Shown here: piece after piece, positions 32,983 through 40,878 of the stretch
How the letters are laid out: each line of letters begins with the position of its first letter
Numbering within the stretch: the stretch's first letter is position 1
DNA from: an uncultured Oscillospiraceae bacterium
GTDB lineage: Bacteria; Bacillota; Clostridia; Oscillospirales; Oscillospiraceae
DNA length: 40,878 bases
Assembly: GCA_900764755.1 (NCBI GenBank)
Contig: CAAFPE010000110.1
Location: 1 to 40,878 of the forward strand
Reading direction: 5' to 3'
Notes under the pieces: model-generated
What the model was told of the DNA's origin: nothing
The model's input: only the letters and a program-made list of their open reading frames with translations
Databases searched by the model: none
Position numbers and translations under genes: made by a program

Positions 32983-35259
32983 TCATGCGGCGGGGATGGT
33001 GAGGACCTGGCCGATCTGGATCTGGTTGGGATTCTGGATCAGCTTCTGGTTGGCCTTATAGATGACCTCCCACTTGGTGCCGGTGCCCAGATGCTTCTGA
33101 GCGATGGACCACAGGGAATCGCCGGCCTTCACGGTGTAGGAACCGGAGGGTTGCTGGGGCTCAGCAGGCTTCTCGGGCTCAGCGGGCTTTTCGGGCTCAG
33201 CAGGCTTCTCGGGAGTCTCAGGCTCCACAGGCTTCTCAGCGGCGTTGCTGACCAGAGTAGTCCGGGGGTCGTTGCCCTCATAGCGGTAGATGGGGAAATT
33301 CTTGGTGGTCTCGTCATAGGAGACTACGCCGTATTGCACCAGGGTGCCGTCGTAGCCGTTGGAGTCGTTGATATCAGGCTCCATAATCATAGCGATGACG
33401 TTGCCGGAGACCTGATCCATGGGGATGACATACGCGCCCTTTTCAAAGGTGACATTGGCGGCGTCCCGCAGATCAGCGGTGAAGCCGGCCTTCTTCTCTT
33501 TGTAGGTGTACTCGCCCACATAGTAGTACTGCTTCAGCTGGGCGGTGGAGCCGGGCTCCAGCTCATAGTACTCCGCACCCTGATTCTGGAGGATGTACAG
33601 GATCTTTTCCGCGTTGGGGATGTCCTTGGGGATGACATAAGCGGTGGGACGGATGCGGCTGCGCACCACGGTGTCGTTCATGGACAGGGTAGCGGAGGAG
33701 GATTTGACATCGCTGCCGTCCATGCTGTACTGATAGGTGGTCAGAGCGGTGGGGGACTGGGTCTTGCCGGAGGCGACCTGCTGGAGGATCACGGTGTCCT
33801 CAGCATCAAAGACCTTGCCGTCTGCGGTGACCTGGGCGCGGGCGTCGGCCACAGCCTTATTGATGGCGTCATCGTTGGCCACAGCGTAATCAATGATGGA
33901 GTGGGCGGCGTTCTGCTGGGAGTAGACCCGGCGGGCGAAGTTGGTGGAGCCGGCGCCGATGCCGCGGGTCTCCACCAGGATGGAGATGGAGTTATACAGG
34001 CCATAGTAGGCACGGCCGATGGGGTTGTTCACGGTGGTGCCGTAGTGATAGATCCGCAGGCCGGAGTCAGCGGCGTTCTTGTGCAGACCGTCCACGGCCT
34101 CCTCAGCCAGCTGATTGACCAGAGGATCGTTGTTCAGGCTGCTGGCGGGGGTGGACTGCATATCATCGGCGTTCTTCATGTAGCCGTCCTTGGTGACGCC
34201 GTAGAAGGTGAACTCGTGGCCGTCCATGACCACCTCCGGCATGAAGTACCGGTAAGCGGTGTGCAGATAGGCCAGCTCCGGGGCCTTGAGGGCCATGTGG
34301 TCCCGGTTCATATCGAAGCCCTGATAGGTGGCGCGGGTGAACAGATAGGAGCCGTCTGGATTGATGCGGGGGATGACGATCACGTTGACATCATCCAGCA
34401 CTTCCTCGCCATAGCTGCCGCACAGGTCGGAGACCATAACCAGCGCGCCCTCGCCCGCGGCGGGCTCATTGGGATGGATCTGGGACTGGATCCAGACCGT
34501 GAGCTTGCCGTTGGCGCTGACCAACTCGCCAGCCTCCTCCAGAGACTTGGCGGAGGACAGATCAGTCTCAGTGAACACGGCGATGGGCATATCATACTGA
34601 TAGGCAGGGGTCTTGCCCAGGCTATACAGGTACATATCCTCTTCCGCCTTGTCCTTCGCCGTCAGATAGCTCATCATCTCGTCCTGGGTGGTGAACTGAT
34701 GGTCGGCCCGGTCCTTGGTGAAGAAGGGGGTGTCATATTCCTTGAAATTCTTCAGCGTATCGGTGGAGAAGTACTTATCCAGCACCTCGTCCGACCAGAG
34801 GATCAGCAGGGAGTCCCGGGCACCCTGGTCATAGTTTTCAGGCACATTGGCCAGGTTGGGAGAGGTGGGCTCATAGCCTGTATAGGCCATCTTTCCCGTC
34901 TCCACCTCCAGCTTCAGAGAGCCGGCGTCCAGATCCTTCTGTGTTACATTGAAAATCTTGCAGACGTTGTAGTAGCCGTCACCCCGGACCCAGTAGCTGT
35001 ATGTGCCGGGTTCGTTGACCAGATAGTCGCCCTCTGCATTTTTTTCTACTTCAGGCAGGGCCTTGACAGCGTCCTCGCCGCTGTCGGCGGGAACACCCTC
35101 ATACACGGTAATCGTGACGTCCTCGGCCTTGACGTCTGAGGGATACTGGAATTCCAATTCTGCGCCGCCTGCAGCCAGGGATGGGGTGATCATCATGCCG
35201 GCTACGAGCGCTCCGGACAGCAGAAGGCTGGTCCATTGGTGGGTTCGGGTCACTTTCAT
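32983..35259 (-). CDS. Secreted M14-family zinc carboxypeptidase with C-terminal LysM
   Basis: 758-aa exported protein. It has a signal peptide of about 30 residues (SLLLSGALVAGMMITPSLAA), an N-terminal domain, and then the M14 peptidase domain with zinc ligands His262 and Glu265 (IHPNE) and His348 (DGHEF). NPDG and NRDH loops are present, and Glu430 in VETRG is the probable catalytic acid. A Pro/Glu/Lys repeat (PEKPAE units, about 680-700) leads to a LysM domain (about 708-758, SYTVKAGDSLWSIAQ), which binds peptidoglycan. It is probably a wall-attached peptidase acting on peptides or peptidoglycan stems. ATG 35259 has AAGGAG 8 bp upstream; the open frame extends 8 codons further. It has its own promoter. 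Confidence 0.92.
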   Translation of the reverse strand: MKVTRTHQWTSLLLSGALVAGMMITPSLAAGGAELEFQYPSDVKAEDVTITVYEGVPADSGEDAVKALPEVEKNAEGDYLVNEPGTYSYWVRGDGYYNVCKIFNVTQKDLDAGSLKLEVETGKMAYTGYEPTSPNLANVPENYDQGARDSLLILWSDEVLDKYFSTDTLKNFKEYDTPFFTKDRADHQFTTQDEMMSYLTAKDKAEEDMYLYSLGKTPAYQYDMPIAVFTETDLSSAKSLEEAGELVSANGKLTVWIQSQIHPNEPAAGEGALVMVSDLCGSYGEEVLDDVNVIVIPRINPDGSYLFTRATYQGFDMNRDHMALKAPELAYLHTAYRYFMPEVVMDGHEFTFYGVTKDGYMKNADDMQSTPASSLNNDPLVNQLAEEAVDGLHKNAADSGLRIYHYGTTVNNPIGRAYYGLYNSISILVETRGIGAGSTNFARRVYSQQNAAHSIIDYAVANDDAINKAVADARAQVTADGKVFDAEDTVILQQVASGKTQSPTALTTYQYSMDGSDVKSSSATLSMNDTVVRSRIRPTAYVIPKDIPNAEKILYILQNQGAEYYELEPGSTAQLKQYYYVGEYTYKEKKAGFTADLRDAANVTFEKGAYVIPMDQVSGNVIAMIMEPDINDSNGYDGTLVQYGVVSYDETTKNFPIYRYEGNDPRTTLVSNAAEKPVEPETPEKPAEPEKPAEPEKPAEPQQPSGSYTVKAGDSLWSIAQKHLGTGTKWEVIYKANQKLIQNPNQIQIGQVLTIPAA

Positions 35260-35381
35260 GTTAACACTCCTTTTCTTTTTCATGCTGGGAACAGGGCCGA
35301 TGAGGGGCGGAAGAGGACACCTGACACAACATTTTTTCTCCTTTCTGGTGGTCCAAAGTCCCGCGCCAAATGCTTGACTGT

Positions 35382-35410
35382 ATTATATCACAGAGCATTT
35401 TCTATTTCAA
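35382..35410 (-). promoter_or_regulatory. Sigma-A promoter of the M14 peptidase gene
   Basis: TTGAAA (35410-35405), 17-bp spacer, TATAAT (35387-35382) on the minus strand. The transcript would have a leader of about 115 nt. Confidence 0.82.
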
Positions 35411-35502
35411 TATGCACATACTAATTTGTTCAAAAAAGAATAAAGTTGGAGGAGAAGAACAAAAAACGGGGAAAACGGCGGCCTGAGGGGAAAAATGTGC
35501 GG

Positions 35503-35540
35503 AAAACAAAATACCGCCCGGTATCAGAGATACCGGGCGG
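35503..35540 (-). terminator. Terminator after the FMN dehydrogenase gene
   Basis: CCGCCCGGTATC and GATACCGGGCGG close an AGA-position loop (35514-35540). The minus strand then reads TATTTTGTTTT. Confidence 0.85.
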
Positions 35541-35585
35541 GTGGGCCGGCATGGCCGGCAGGAGATGTTTTGCAGCAAATGAGGC

Positions 35586-36599
35586 TCAGAACAGCAGCTC
35601 TTGGGAGATCTCAGACAGGCTGTGGACGCCGCACATGGCCATAGTGTCCTCCAGCTCGCCCTTCAGCTTCTGAGTGAGCAGACGGACGCCCTCCGCCCCG
35701 CCGCCGTAGACTGCGGTGACGTATGGGCGGGCCAGCAGCACGCCGTCGGCCCCCAGCGCCAGGGCCTTGCACACATCCACACCGGTACGGATGCCGCCAT
35801 CCACCAGAATGGTCATCTGCCCCTTCACCGCATCGGCGATGGCAGGCAGGACCTGGGCGGTGGCGGGGACGCCGTCCTGGACGCGGCCGCCGTGGTTGGA
35901 GACGATGATGCCGGCGGCGCCAGCCTCCAGGGCCTTCCGGGCCCCTGCGGCGGTCATGACGCCCTTGATGAGGAAGGGGACCTTGACATATTCAATGATC
36001 TCCCGCAGTTCCTCCACCGTCTTGGAGCCGGCGGGGGGCGTCAGCCCCTTGAGGAAGGGCAGGCCGGCGGCGTCGATGTCCATGGCAAACACCTTGGCTC
36101 CGGAGGCTTTGGCGCTGTCCAGCTTGGCGTACAGGGTGTCCCGGTCCCAGGGCTTCACCGTGGGGATGCCCCGGCCCCCGGCGGCGCCGATGGCGGCAGA
36201 GGCGGCGGTGAATACATCCGGATTGGTGCCGTCGCCGGTGAAGGCGGCGATGCCCGCGTCAGCGCAGGCGGGGACCAGGATGTTGTTATACTCCATGTCG
36301 TTGAACTTGTCCCCATAGTGGAGGTTCACTGCGCCCACAGGGCCGGCAAAGACAGGGAGCTGATAGGTCTCGCCAAAGAAAGAGAAGCGGGTATCTACCG
36401 GCTTGTTCTCGCAGATGGTGTCCATGTTGAGGCAGAGCTCCTGCCATGCCTCATAGTTTCGGACGGCTACGGTGCCGGTGCCCTTGGAGCCTGGGCCGGG
36501 CATTGTGCTGCCACAGGCCCGGCCGTTGCATACCGGGCAGGCTTTACAATAGGGACCGCTGCAGGTGCGGGCGGCCGCCAGTACGTCTTGATAGGTCAC
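35586..36599 (-). CDS. FMN-dependent alpha-hydroxyacid dehydrogenase family protein
   Basis: 337-aa TIM-barrel flavoprotein of the lactate/glycolate oxidase-lactate dehydrogenase family. The active-site loop IIVSNHGGR carries the catalytic His and Arg, LIKGV the conserved Lys, and VDGGIRTG and GADGVLLARP bind the FMN phosphate. It oxidises 2-hydroxyacids; the substrate cannot be told. The N-terminus is unusual: Cys13, Cys18, Cys21, Cys24 and Cys29, with a CxxCxxC core, which may hold an iron-sulfur cluster for electron transfer in place of oxygen. The start is GTG 36599 behind AAGGAGGGG. The next gene upstream is a hydrolase, 32 bp away on the same strand. Confidence 0.9.
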   Translation of the reverse strand: MTYQDVLAAARTCSGPYCKACPVCNGRACGSTMPGPGSKGTGTVAVRNYEAWQELCLNMDTICENKPVDTRFSFFGETYQLPVFAGPVGAVNLHYGDKFNDMEYNNILVPACADAGIAAFTGDGTNPDVFTAASAAIGAAGGRGIPTVKPWDRDTLYAKLDSAKASGAKVFAMDIDAAGLPFLKGLTPPAGSKTVEELREIIEYVKVPFLIKGVMTAAGARKALEAGAAGIIVSNHGGRVQDGVPATAQVLPAIADAVKGQMTILVDGGIRTGVDVCKALALGADGVLLARPYVTAVYGGGAEGVRLLTQKLKGELEDTMAMCGVHSLSEISQELLF

Positions 36600-36631
36600 A
36601 AAAACCCCTCCTTATACCATTCTTTTGTATT

Positions 36632-37597
36632 TTAGCTGTTCGGTGTCTCTCCGTCAAGTGGCTTAAAAATCGGCAGGCGGCCTTCCAGCCAATTCAGCAG
36701 ATCAGCCCACACTTCCCGGCGGTTCTGCTCGTGAAACAGCTCGTGCCTGGCCCCGGGATAGAGGCGGACGGAGAGGTTCCGGCAGCCGGCGTCCCGAAAC
36801 ATCCGGACTACCTTCTCGACGCCGCGGCCCATACCGCCCACCGGATCCTCCTGGCCGGAGAGAAAGCAGACTGGGACAGAGGGATCCATCCGGGCCAGCT
36901 GGTCCCGCCTGGCGATGAACTGGAGGGCACGCATCATGTCCCGGAACAGAGAAACGGTGGGGCGGGGCTGGCAGAGGGGATCGGCGAGAAAGGCGTCCAC
37001 CTCTGCAGGGTCCCGGGAGAGCCAGTCAGAGTGGGTGCGGTTGGGGCGGAAGCGTCTGTTGTATGCCCCGAGGGACAGGGTGTGTACCAACGGACTGACC
37101 CCGCGGGGGCCCAGGCGGCGGCACTCCAGGGCTGAGATGAGCCTGCCCAGTGCCACCAGAGGGGCGGGCTCCTGTCCAGTGCCCATCAGCACAGCGCCAG
37201 ACACCGTGCCCGGCCATAGGATCAGATAGGTCCGGGTAAGAAAGGATCCCATGGAGTGTCCCAGGAGGAAGTAAGGAAGGTTCGGATGGCGCGCCCCTTC
37301 CAGCTTCCGCAGGGCGCGGATGTCCCGGGCTGCCAGGGTCCAGCCATTTTCCGGGGCAAAGAAGCCATAGGAGCCATCGGACACCGTCCGTCCGTGTCCA
37401 AGGTGGTCCTCGCCGCACACCAAAAAGCCGTGTTCCGCCAAAAAGCGGGCGGTCTCGTCATAGCGGCCGATATGCTCAGAGATCCCGTGGACCAGCTGAA
37501 CGATCCCCCGGGGCGGCCCCTCCGGGGACCACTCCAGAGCGTGGATGGAGCAGCCGTCCCGGGCGGAGGGGTAGTGGAAGTGCGTGGTGCGGATCAT
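36632..37597 (-). CDS. Alpha/beta hydrolase, monoacylglycerol lipase-like (S33)
   Basis: 321-aa alpha/beta hydrolase. It shows the nucleophile elbow GHSMG in YFLLGHSMGSFLTR, the oxyanion-side motif VQLVHGISEHIGRYDE near the start, the acid in FLSGQEDPVGG and the base His in PGARHELFHE. No signal peptide is present, so it is probably cytoplasmic or membrane-peripheral. It likely hydrolyses lysophospholipid or monoglyceride esters. The ATG lies after AAAGGGG. It may be cotranscribed with the FMN enzyme. Confidence 0.88.
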   Translation of the reverse strand: MIRTTHFHYPSARDGCSIHALEWSPEGPPRGIVQLVHGISEHIGRYDETARFLAEHGFLVCGEDHLGHGRTVSDGSYGFFAPENGWTLAARDIRALRKLEGARHPNLPYFLLGHSMGSFLTRTYLILWPGTVSGAVLMGTGQEPAPLVALGRLISALECRRLGPRGVSPLVHTLSLGAYNRRFRPNRTHSDWLSRDPAEVDAFLADPLCQPRPTVSLFRDMMRALQFIARRDQLARMDPSVPVCFLSGQEDPVGGMGRGVEKVVRMFRDAGCRNLSVRLYPGARHELFHEQNRREVWADLLNWLEGRLPIFKPLDGETPNS

Positions 37598-37691
37598 GGA
37601 AAACAGCCCCTTTCCGGCGCGGACTCCGTCCGGCGGAGGGTGCGCCTGCCTTCACTTTACCACAGGAGGCGGCCTGTGACCAGAGGGATTT

Positions 37692-38282
37692 TCACAGGAG
37701 ATCCTCCAGAAGGACGCGGATCTGGGCGGCGTGGGACTGGGCCTCGTCCTGAATATCCTCCAGCAGGCGGCTGAGACAGGGGTCATCCGCTGCTGTACGG
37801 GCCAGCGCGGCGGCCTGGGCGGCGCACTGCTGGGCCTGCTGGAACAGGGTGCGCAGGGCGGAGGAAAGCGGTCCGGAGGGGAGAGCCCCCTGCCCCTTGG
37901 GGGCGTAGCGCCGGCCGGTGATGAGAAAATAAGCGGCGGCCAGACGGCGGAGCTGCCGCTGCTGGTCGGCGGCGAGGGAGGCCAGCAGGCGGGCAGCCCG
38001 GCCTCCGCCCCGCCGGGCCAGCTGACGGACCAAGCCCAGGGCAGCGTGGAGCTGATCCATGAGCACCTCCAGCTGGGGAATGTACCGGGCGGAGCACTCC
38101 CCCAGACAGGAGGGTGCGGGGCTGGGCTCCGGAGCGGCCTGGGCCGGGGAAGGGAGCGCAGGGAGCGCGGGCTGGATGGGACTGAGGGCCTGGTCGGGCA
38201 TGACCCGGCTCCAGACCCGGGCAAAGACCTCGGGGTCAAAGGGGCGCAGCGAAAGGCCGCGTTCCGACAGCTGCTGATCCAT
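37692..38282 (-). CDS. Unrecognised 196-aa helical protein
   Basis: I do not recognise the family. The N-terminal 30 residues resemble a folded segment (LSLRPFDPEVFARVWSRVMP). A Pro/Ala-rich linker follows (about 35-60), then mostly alpha-helical sequence rich in Ala, Leu, Gln and Arg to the end. A few Glu/His residues (LGECSARYIPQLEVLMDQLH, and SHAAQIRVLLEDLL at the end) leave open a four-helix ferritin-like fold, but no clear metal motif is seen. The start is well supported: GGAGGT, 8 bp, ATG. It is read as real because of this and the codon bias. Confidence 0.72.
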   Translation of the reverse strand: MDQQLSERGLSLRPFDPEVFARVWSRVMPDQALSPIQPALPALPSPAQAAPEPSPAPSCLGECSARYIPQLEVLMDQLHAALGLVRQLARRGGGRAARLLASLAADQQRQLRRLAAAYFLITGRRYAPKGQGALPSGPLSSALRTLFQQAQQCAAQAAALARTAADDPCLSRLLEDIQDEAQSHAAQIRVLLEDLL

Positions 38283-38351
38283 GTAACAATACCTCCCAAA
38301 TCAGTGTAGTTCCCTCCATTCTATGACAGAAGCGGAAAAACGGGACCGATT

Positions 38352-38386
38352 GAAAAAAGAACCAGGTCTGGTGACCTGGTTCTTGG
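38352..38386 (-). terminator. Terminator of the thi operon
   Basis: GAACCAGGTC (38359-38368) with GACCTGGTTC (38373-38382), TGGT loop; on the minus strand TTTTTTC follows. Confidence 0.9.
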
Positions 38387-38426
38387 CTTGGATGACATGA
38401 TGCGGGAAAGGTTCTGTCAGATAAAA

Positions 38427-39734
38427 TCAAAGAATATCGATGTGCTCCCCATTGAGGGCCTTGTTCATGCTGCGTACGGCGCAGAACTTTCCGCACATGG
38501 AGCAGGAGTCATCGTGCTCCGGGGCGCGGTCGGCCCGTATGGACTTGGCGGTCTCCGGATCAAGAGCGCAGGCCCACTGCCCCTCCCAGTCCAGGGCCCG
38601 GCGGGCGTCTCCCATTTTGTCATCGATCTCCCGGGCGCCCCGGACGCCCTTGGCGATGTCGGCGGCGTGGGCAGCGATCTTGCTGGCCATGATGCCCTGC
38701 TTCACGTCGTCCAGGTTGGGGAGGGCCAGATGCTCGGCGGGGGTGACGTAGCACAGGAAGGCTGCCCCGTGCATGGCGGCCACTGCTCCGCCGATGGCGG
38801 CGGTGATATGGTCATAGCCGGGGGCGATGTCAGTGACCAGGGGACCAAGCACATAGAAGGGGGCGCCCATGCACAGAGTTTGCTGGACCTTCATGTTGGC
38901 GGCGATCTGGTCCAGAGGCACATGGCCGGGGCCCTCCACCATGACCTGCACGTCCTTGTCCCAGGCACGGCGGGTCAGCTCGCCCAGCCGGACCAGCTCC
39001 TCGATCTGGCACACGTCGGTGGCGTCGGCCAGACAGCCGGGGCGGCAGGCGTCCCCCAGGGAGATGGTCACATCGTACTCCCGGCAGATGTCCAGGATCT
39101 CGTCATAATATTCGTAGAAGGGGTTCTCCTCCCCGGTCATGCACATCCAGGCGAACACCAGGGAGCCGCCCCGGGAGACGATATTCATTTTCCGCTTATG
39201 CTTCCGGATCTGCTCGATGGTCTTTCGGGTGATGCCGCAGTGGAGGGTGACGAAGTCCACTCCGTCCTGGGCATGGAGGCGGATCACGTCAATAAAGTCC
39301 CGGGCGGAGAGGGTGTCCAGGTCCCGCTGATAGTGAATAACGCTGTCATAGACAGGGACGGTGCCGATCATGGCGGGGCACTCGGCGGTGAGTTTACGGC
39401 GGAAGGGCTGGGTGTCGCCGTGGCTGGACAGGTCCATGATGGCCTCCGCCCCCATGGACACCGCAGAACGGACCTTCTCCATCTCCACATCATAATCCTT
39501 GCAGTCCCGGGAGACTCCCAGGTTCACATTGATTTTGGTGCGGAGCATGGAGCCGATCCCCTGGGCATCCAGGCAGGTGTGCAGGCGGTTGGCGGGGATG
39601 GCGACCTTGCCCTCCGCCACCAGGGGCATGAGCTCCTCGGGGCGCATCTGCTCCTTCCGGGCAACGGTCTCCAGTTCTGGGGTGAGGATGCCGCGGCGGG
39701 CGGCGTCCATCTGTGTGGTATAGTTTCGATTCAT
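38427..39734 (-). CDS. thiC: Phosphomethylpyrimidine synthase
   Basis: 435-aa radical SAM enzyme that rearranges aminoimidazole ribotide into HMP-phosphate for thiamine. It starts MNRNYTTQMDAARRG, carries NVNLGVSRDC, the SLGDACRPGC and VEGPGHVPLDQI signatures, and ends with the cluster motif CSMCGKFC (CxxCx4C). This is the short bacterial form. AAGGAG precedes the ATG. It is the last gene of a thiE-thiD-thiC unit, 33 bp after thiD. No TPP riboswitch lies in the visible part; one could be upstream of thiE beyond the window. Confidence 0.98.
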   Translation of the reverse strand: MNRNYTTQMDAARRGILTPELETVARKEQMRPEELMPLVAEGKVAIPANRLHTCLDAQGIGSMLRTKINVNLGVSRDCKDYDVEMEKVRSAVSMGAEAIMDLSSHGDTQPFRRKLTAECPAMIGTVPVYDSVIHYQRDLDTLSARDFIDVIRLHAQDGVDFVTLHCGITRKTIEQIRKHKRKMNIVSRGGSLVFAWMCMTGEENPFYEYYDEILDICREYDVTISLGDACRPGCLADATDVCQIEELVRLGELTRRAWDKDVQVMVEGPGHVPLDQIAANMKVQQTLCMGAPFYVLGPLVTDIAPGYDHITAAIGGAVAAMHGAAFLCYVTPAEHLALPNLDDVKQGIMASKIAAHAADIAKGVRGAREIDDKMGDARRALDWEGQWACALDPETAKSIRADRAPEHDDSCSMCGKFCAVRSMNKALNGEHIDIL

Positions 39735-39767
39735 GTGGCAGTCTCCTTCTGTTATTTTAACGGGGCT

Positions 39768-40556
39768 TCAGTGTTCTGTCAGAGGGTATGCGTGGTTCAG
39801 GGGACCGGAGCCGGCGCCCAGATCCAGCATGGCGCGCAGAGCGCCGGAGAGGTAGTCCTTGGCCCGGGCCACGGACTCCTCCAGGGGGAGGCCCAGGGCC
39901 AGGTTTGCGGCGATGGCGGAGGAGAGGGTACAGCCGGTGCCGTGGGTGTTGGGGTTGTCGATCCGCTCCCCCCGGAACCAGCGCAGCCGTCCCCGGTCAT
40001 AAAGCACATCGTCGGCGTCCTGGATGGCGTGTCCCCCCTTGCACAGCACGGCGCAGCCGCAGGCGTCGCCGATGATCCGGGCTGCCGCCTCCATGTCCTG
40101 TCCGTTTCGGATGTTCCGGCCGGAGAGGACCTCCGCCTCCGGGATATTGGGGGTGATGAGGACGGCCAGGGGGAGCAGCTGTCCCCGCAGTGCCTCCAAT
40201 GCCTCCTCCTCTAGCAGGCGGGAGCCGCTGGTGGACACCATCACCGGGTCTACCACCAGGTTTTGAGCCCGATAGTGGGTCAGACGGTCTGCGATGACCC
40301 GGATGAGGGGGGCGGAGGACACCATCCCTGTTTTCACGGCGTCCGGGACGATGTCAGAAAAGATACAGTCCAGCTGGAGAGCGAGAAACTCCGGAGTGCA
40401 CTCCAGTACCCCCCGGACGCCGGTGGTGTTCTGTGCGGTAAGGGCGGTGACAGCACTCATGGCGTAGACACCATGCATGGTCATGGTTTTGAGATCGGCC
40501 TGGATGCCGGCTCCGCCGCTGGGGTCGCTGCCGGCAATGGACAGGGCTGTTTTCAT
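39768..40556 (-). CDS. thiD: HMP/HMP-phosphate kinase
   Basis: 262-aa ribokinase-like kinase. Near the N-terminus is AGSDPSGGAGIQADLKT, followed by DPVMVSTSG and the anion-hole GTGCTLSSAIAANLA typical of ThiD. It phosphorylates HMP and HMP-P to HMP-PP, the partner of ThiE. Its ATG overlaps the thiE stop (ATGA at 40553-40556), and it feeds on the ThiC product. Confidence 0.97.
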   Translation of the reverse strand: MKTALSIAGSDPSGGAGIQADLKTMTMHGVYAMSAVTALTAQNTTGVRGVLECTPEFLALQLDCIFSDIVPDAVKTGMVSSAPLIRVIADRLTHYRAQNLVVDPVMVSTSGSRLLEEEALEALRGQLLPLAVLITPNIPEAEVLSGRNIRNGQDMEAAARIIGDACGCAVLCKGGHAIQDADDVLYDRGRLRWFRGERIDNPNTHGTGCTLSSAIAANLALGLPLEESVARAKDYLSGALRAMLDLGAGSGPLNHAYPLTEH

Positions 40557-40878
40557 AGCTGGCTCCTCTCTGCGCCGGGGGCGCGGTCCTGGAAGGCCTG
40601 AAAATAGGTTTGGACGTCGGGACAGGTCATGGGTCCGCTCATGACACAGGCCCCTGCGGCCCCGGCCTGAAGCACGGCGGGGAAACGCTCCGGAGAGATC
40701 CCTCCGATGGCATACACCGGGAGATGGACTGCCCGGCAGATCTGTTGGAGCAGCTCCACACCCCGGGGCGGGACACCCGGCTTACAGCTGGTGGGGAAGA
40801 TGTGGCCCAGGGTGAGGTAGGTGCAGCCCAGGGCCTGAGCCTCCCGGGCCTCCTCCAGAGAGTGGCAGTAGGCCCCGA
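40553..40878 (-). CDS. thiE: Thiamine-phosphate synthase, partial (5' end outside window)
   Basis: The last 108 codons are visible, running off the right edge. They read GAYCHSLEEAREAQALG, TYLTLGHIFPTSCKPGVPP and then the barrel end VYAIGGISPERFPAVLQAGA. The FPTxxKPGxPP stretch is the ThiE pyrophosphate-binding loop, and GGI binds phosphate. It joins HMP-PP with thiazole phosphate. A TenI-like relative is possible but less likely next to thiD. Confidence 0.88.
   Translation of the reverse strand, partial: GAYCHSLEEAREAQALGCTYLTLGHIFPTSCKPGVPPRGVELLQQICRAVHLPVYAIGGISPERFPAVLQAGAAGACVMSGPMTCPDVQTYFQAFQDRAPGAERSQL

Noticed and set aside
33150..33235. Short tandem repeats as a CRISPR or recombination array
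   Set aside because: They are codons for the Pro-Glu-Lys linker repeats of the M14 peptidase; no spacers.

Overview
The window (40.9 kb) looks like chromosomal DNA from a GC-rich, anaerobic, flagellated gut-type Clostridia, most likely in or near the Oscillospiraceae (Flavonifractor/Lawsonibacter-like). This is inferred from codon bias, oxygen-sensitive enzymes (NrdD/NrdG, 2-hydroxyacyl-CoA dehydratase activase), Gram-positive promoters and ribosome binding sites, and a lysine riboswitch with a termination platform. No 16S gene is present to confirm it.

Left end (1-2220): tRNA-Leu(CAG) on the minus strand, divergent from rpsB-tsf.

Flagellin switch locus (2327-6586), the most unusual part. 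In order: a Hin/Pin-type serine recombinase; a roughly 126-bp segment bounded by two 26-bp near-palindromes built like hix sites (12-bp half-sites around a 2-bp core, cores in inverted orientation); a TnpB-family protein in which all three RuvC catalytic acids are replaced (Lys204, Arg288, Gly369), i.e. a TldR-like RNA-guided repressor; a structured non-coding region resembling a TnpB omega-RNA followed by a candidate guide; and a complete flagellin gene with a hairpin-rich leader. The bounded segment carries a sigma-28-type promoter that here points away from the repressor and flagellin, into a bidirectional terminator. The parsimonious model is flagellar phase variation of the Salmonella hin-fljB-fljA type, with an RNA-guided repressor in place of FljA. 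In the sequenced orientation the switch is predicted OFF. The candidate guide contains a sigma-28 -10-like string, which suggests that another flagellin promoter in the genome is the target.

6587-10989: an Hpt protein, a stand-alone receiver and a 1033-aa hybrid histidine kinase, which together could form a phosphorelay. 11088-13128 (minus): NhaC-family transporter behind a lysine riboswitch, so probably a lysine transporter. 13285-20408: a DUF378 membrane protein, then pstSCAB-phoU and a PhoB/PhoR-like two-component system. 20424-23548 (minus): nrdD-nrdG with two NrdR boxes and a MITE-like element between the genes. 23601-25518: cytidine deaminase and a GAPDH preceded by a very AT-rich leader. 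25547-29946 (minus): a split 2-hydroxyacyl-CoA dehydratase activase (978 + 447 aa). 30134-32754 (minus): M56 BlaR1-like sensor and BlaI-like repressor with palindromic operators. 32983-38282 (minus): secreted M14 carboxypeptidase with LysM, FMN-dependent alpha-hydroxyacid dehydrogenase, alpha/beta hydrolase and an unrecognised protein. 38352-40878 (minus): thiE(partial)-thiD-thiC.
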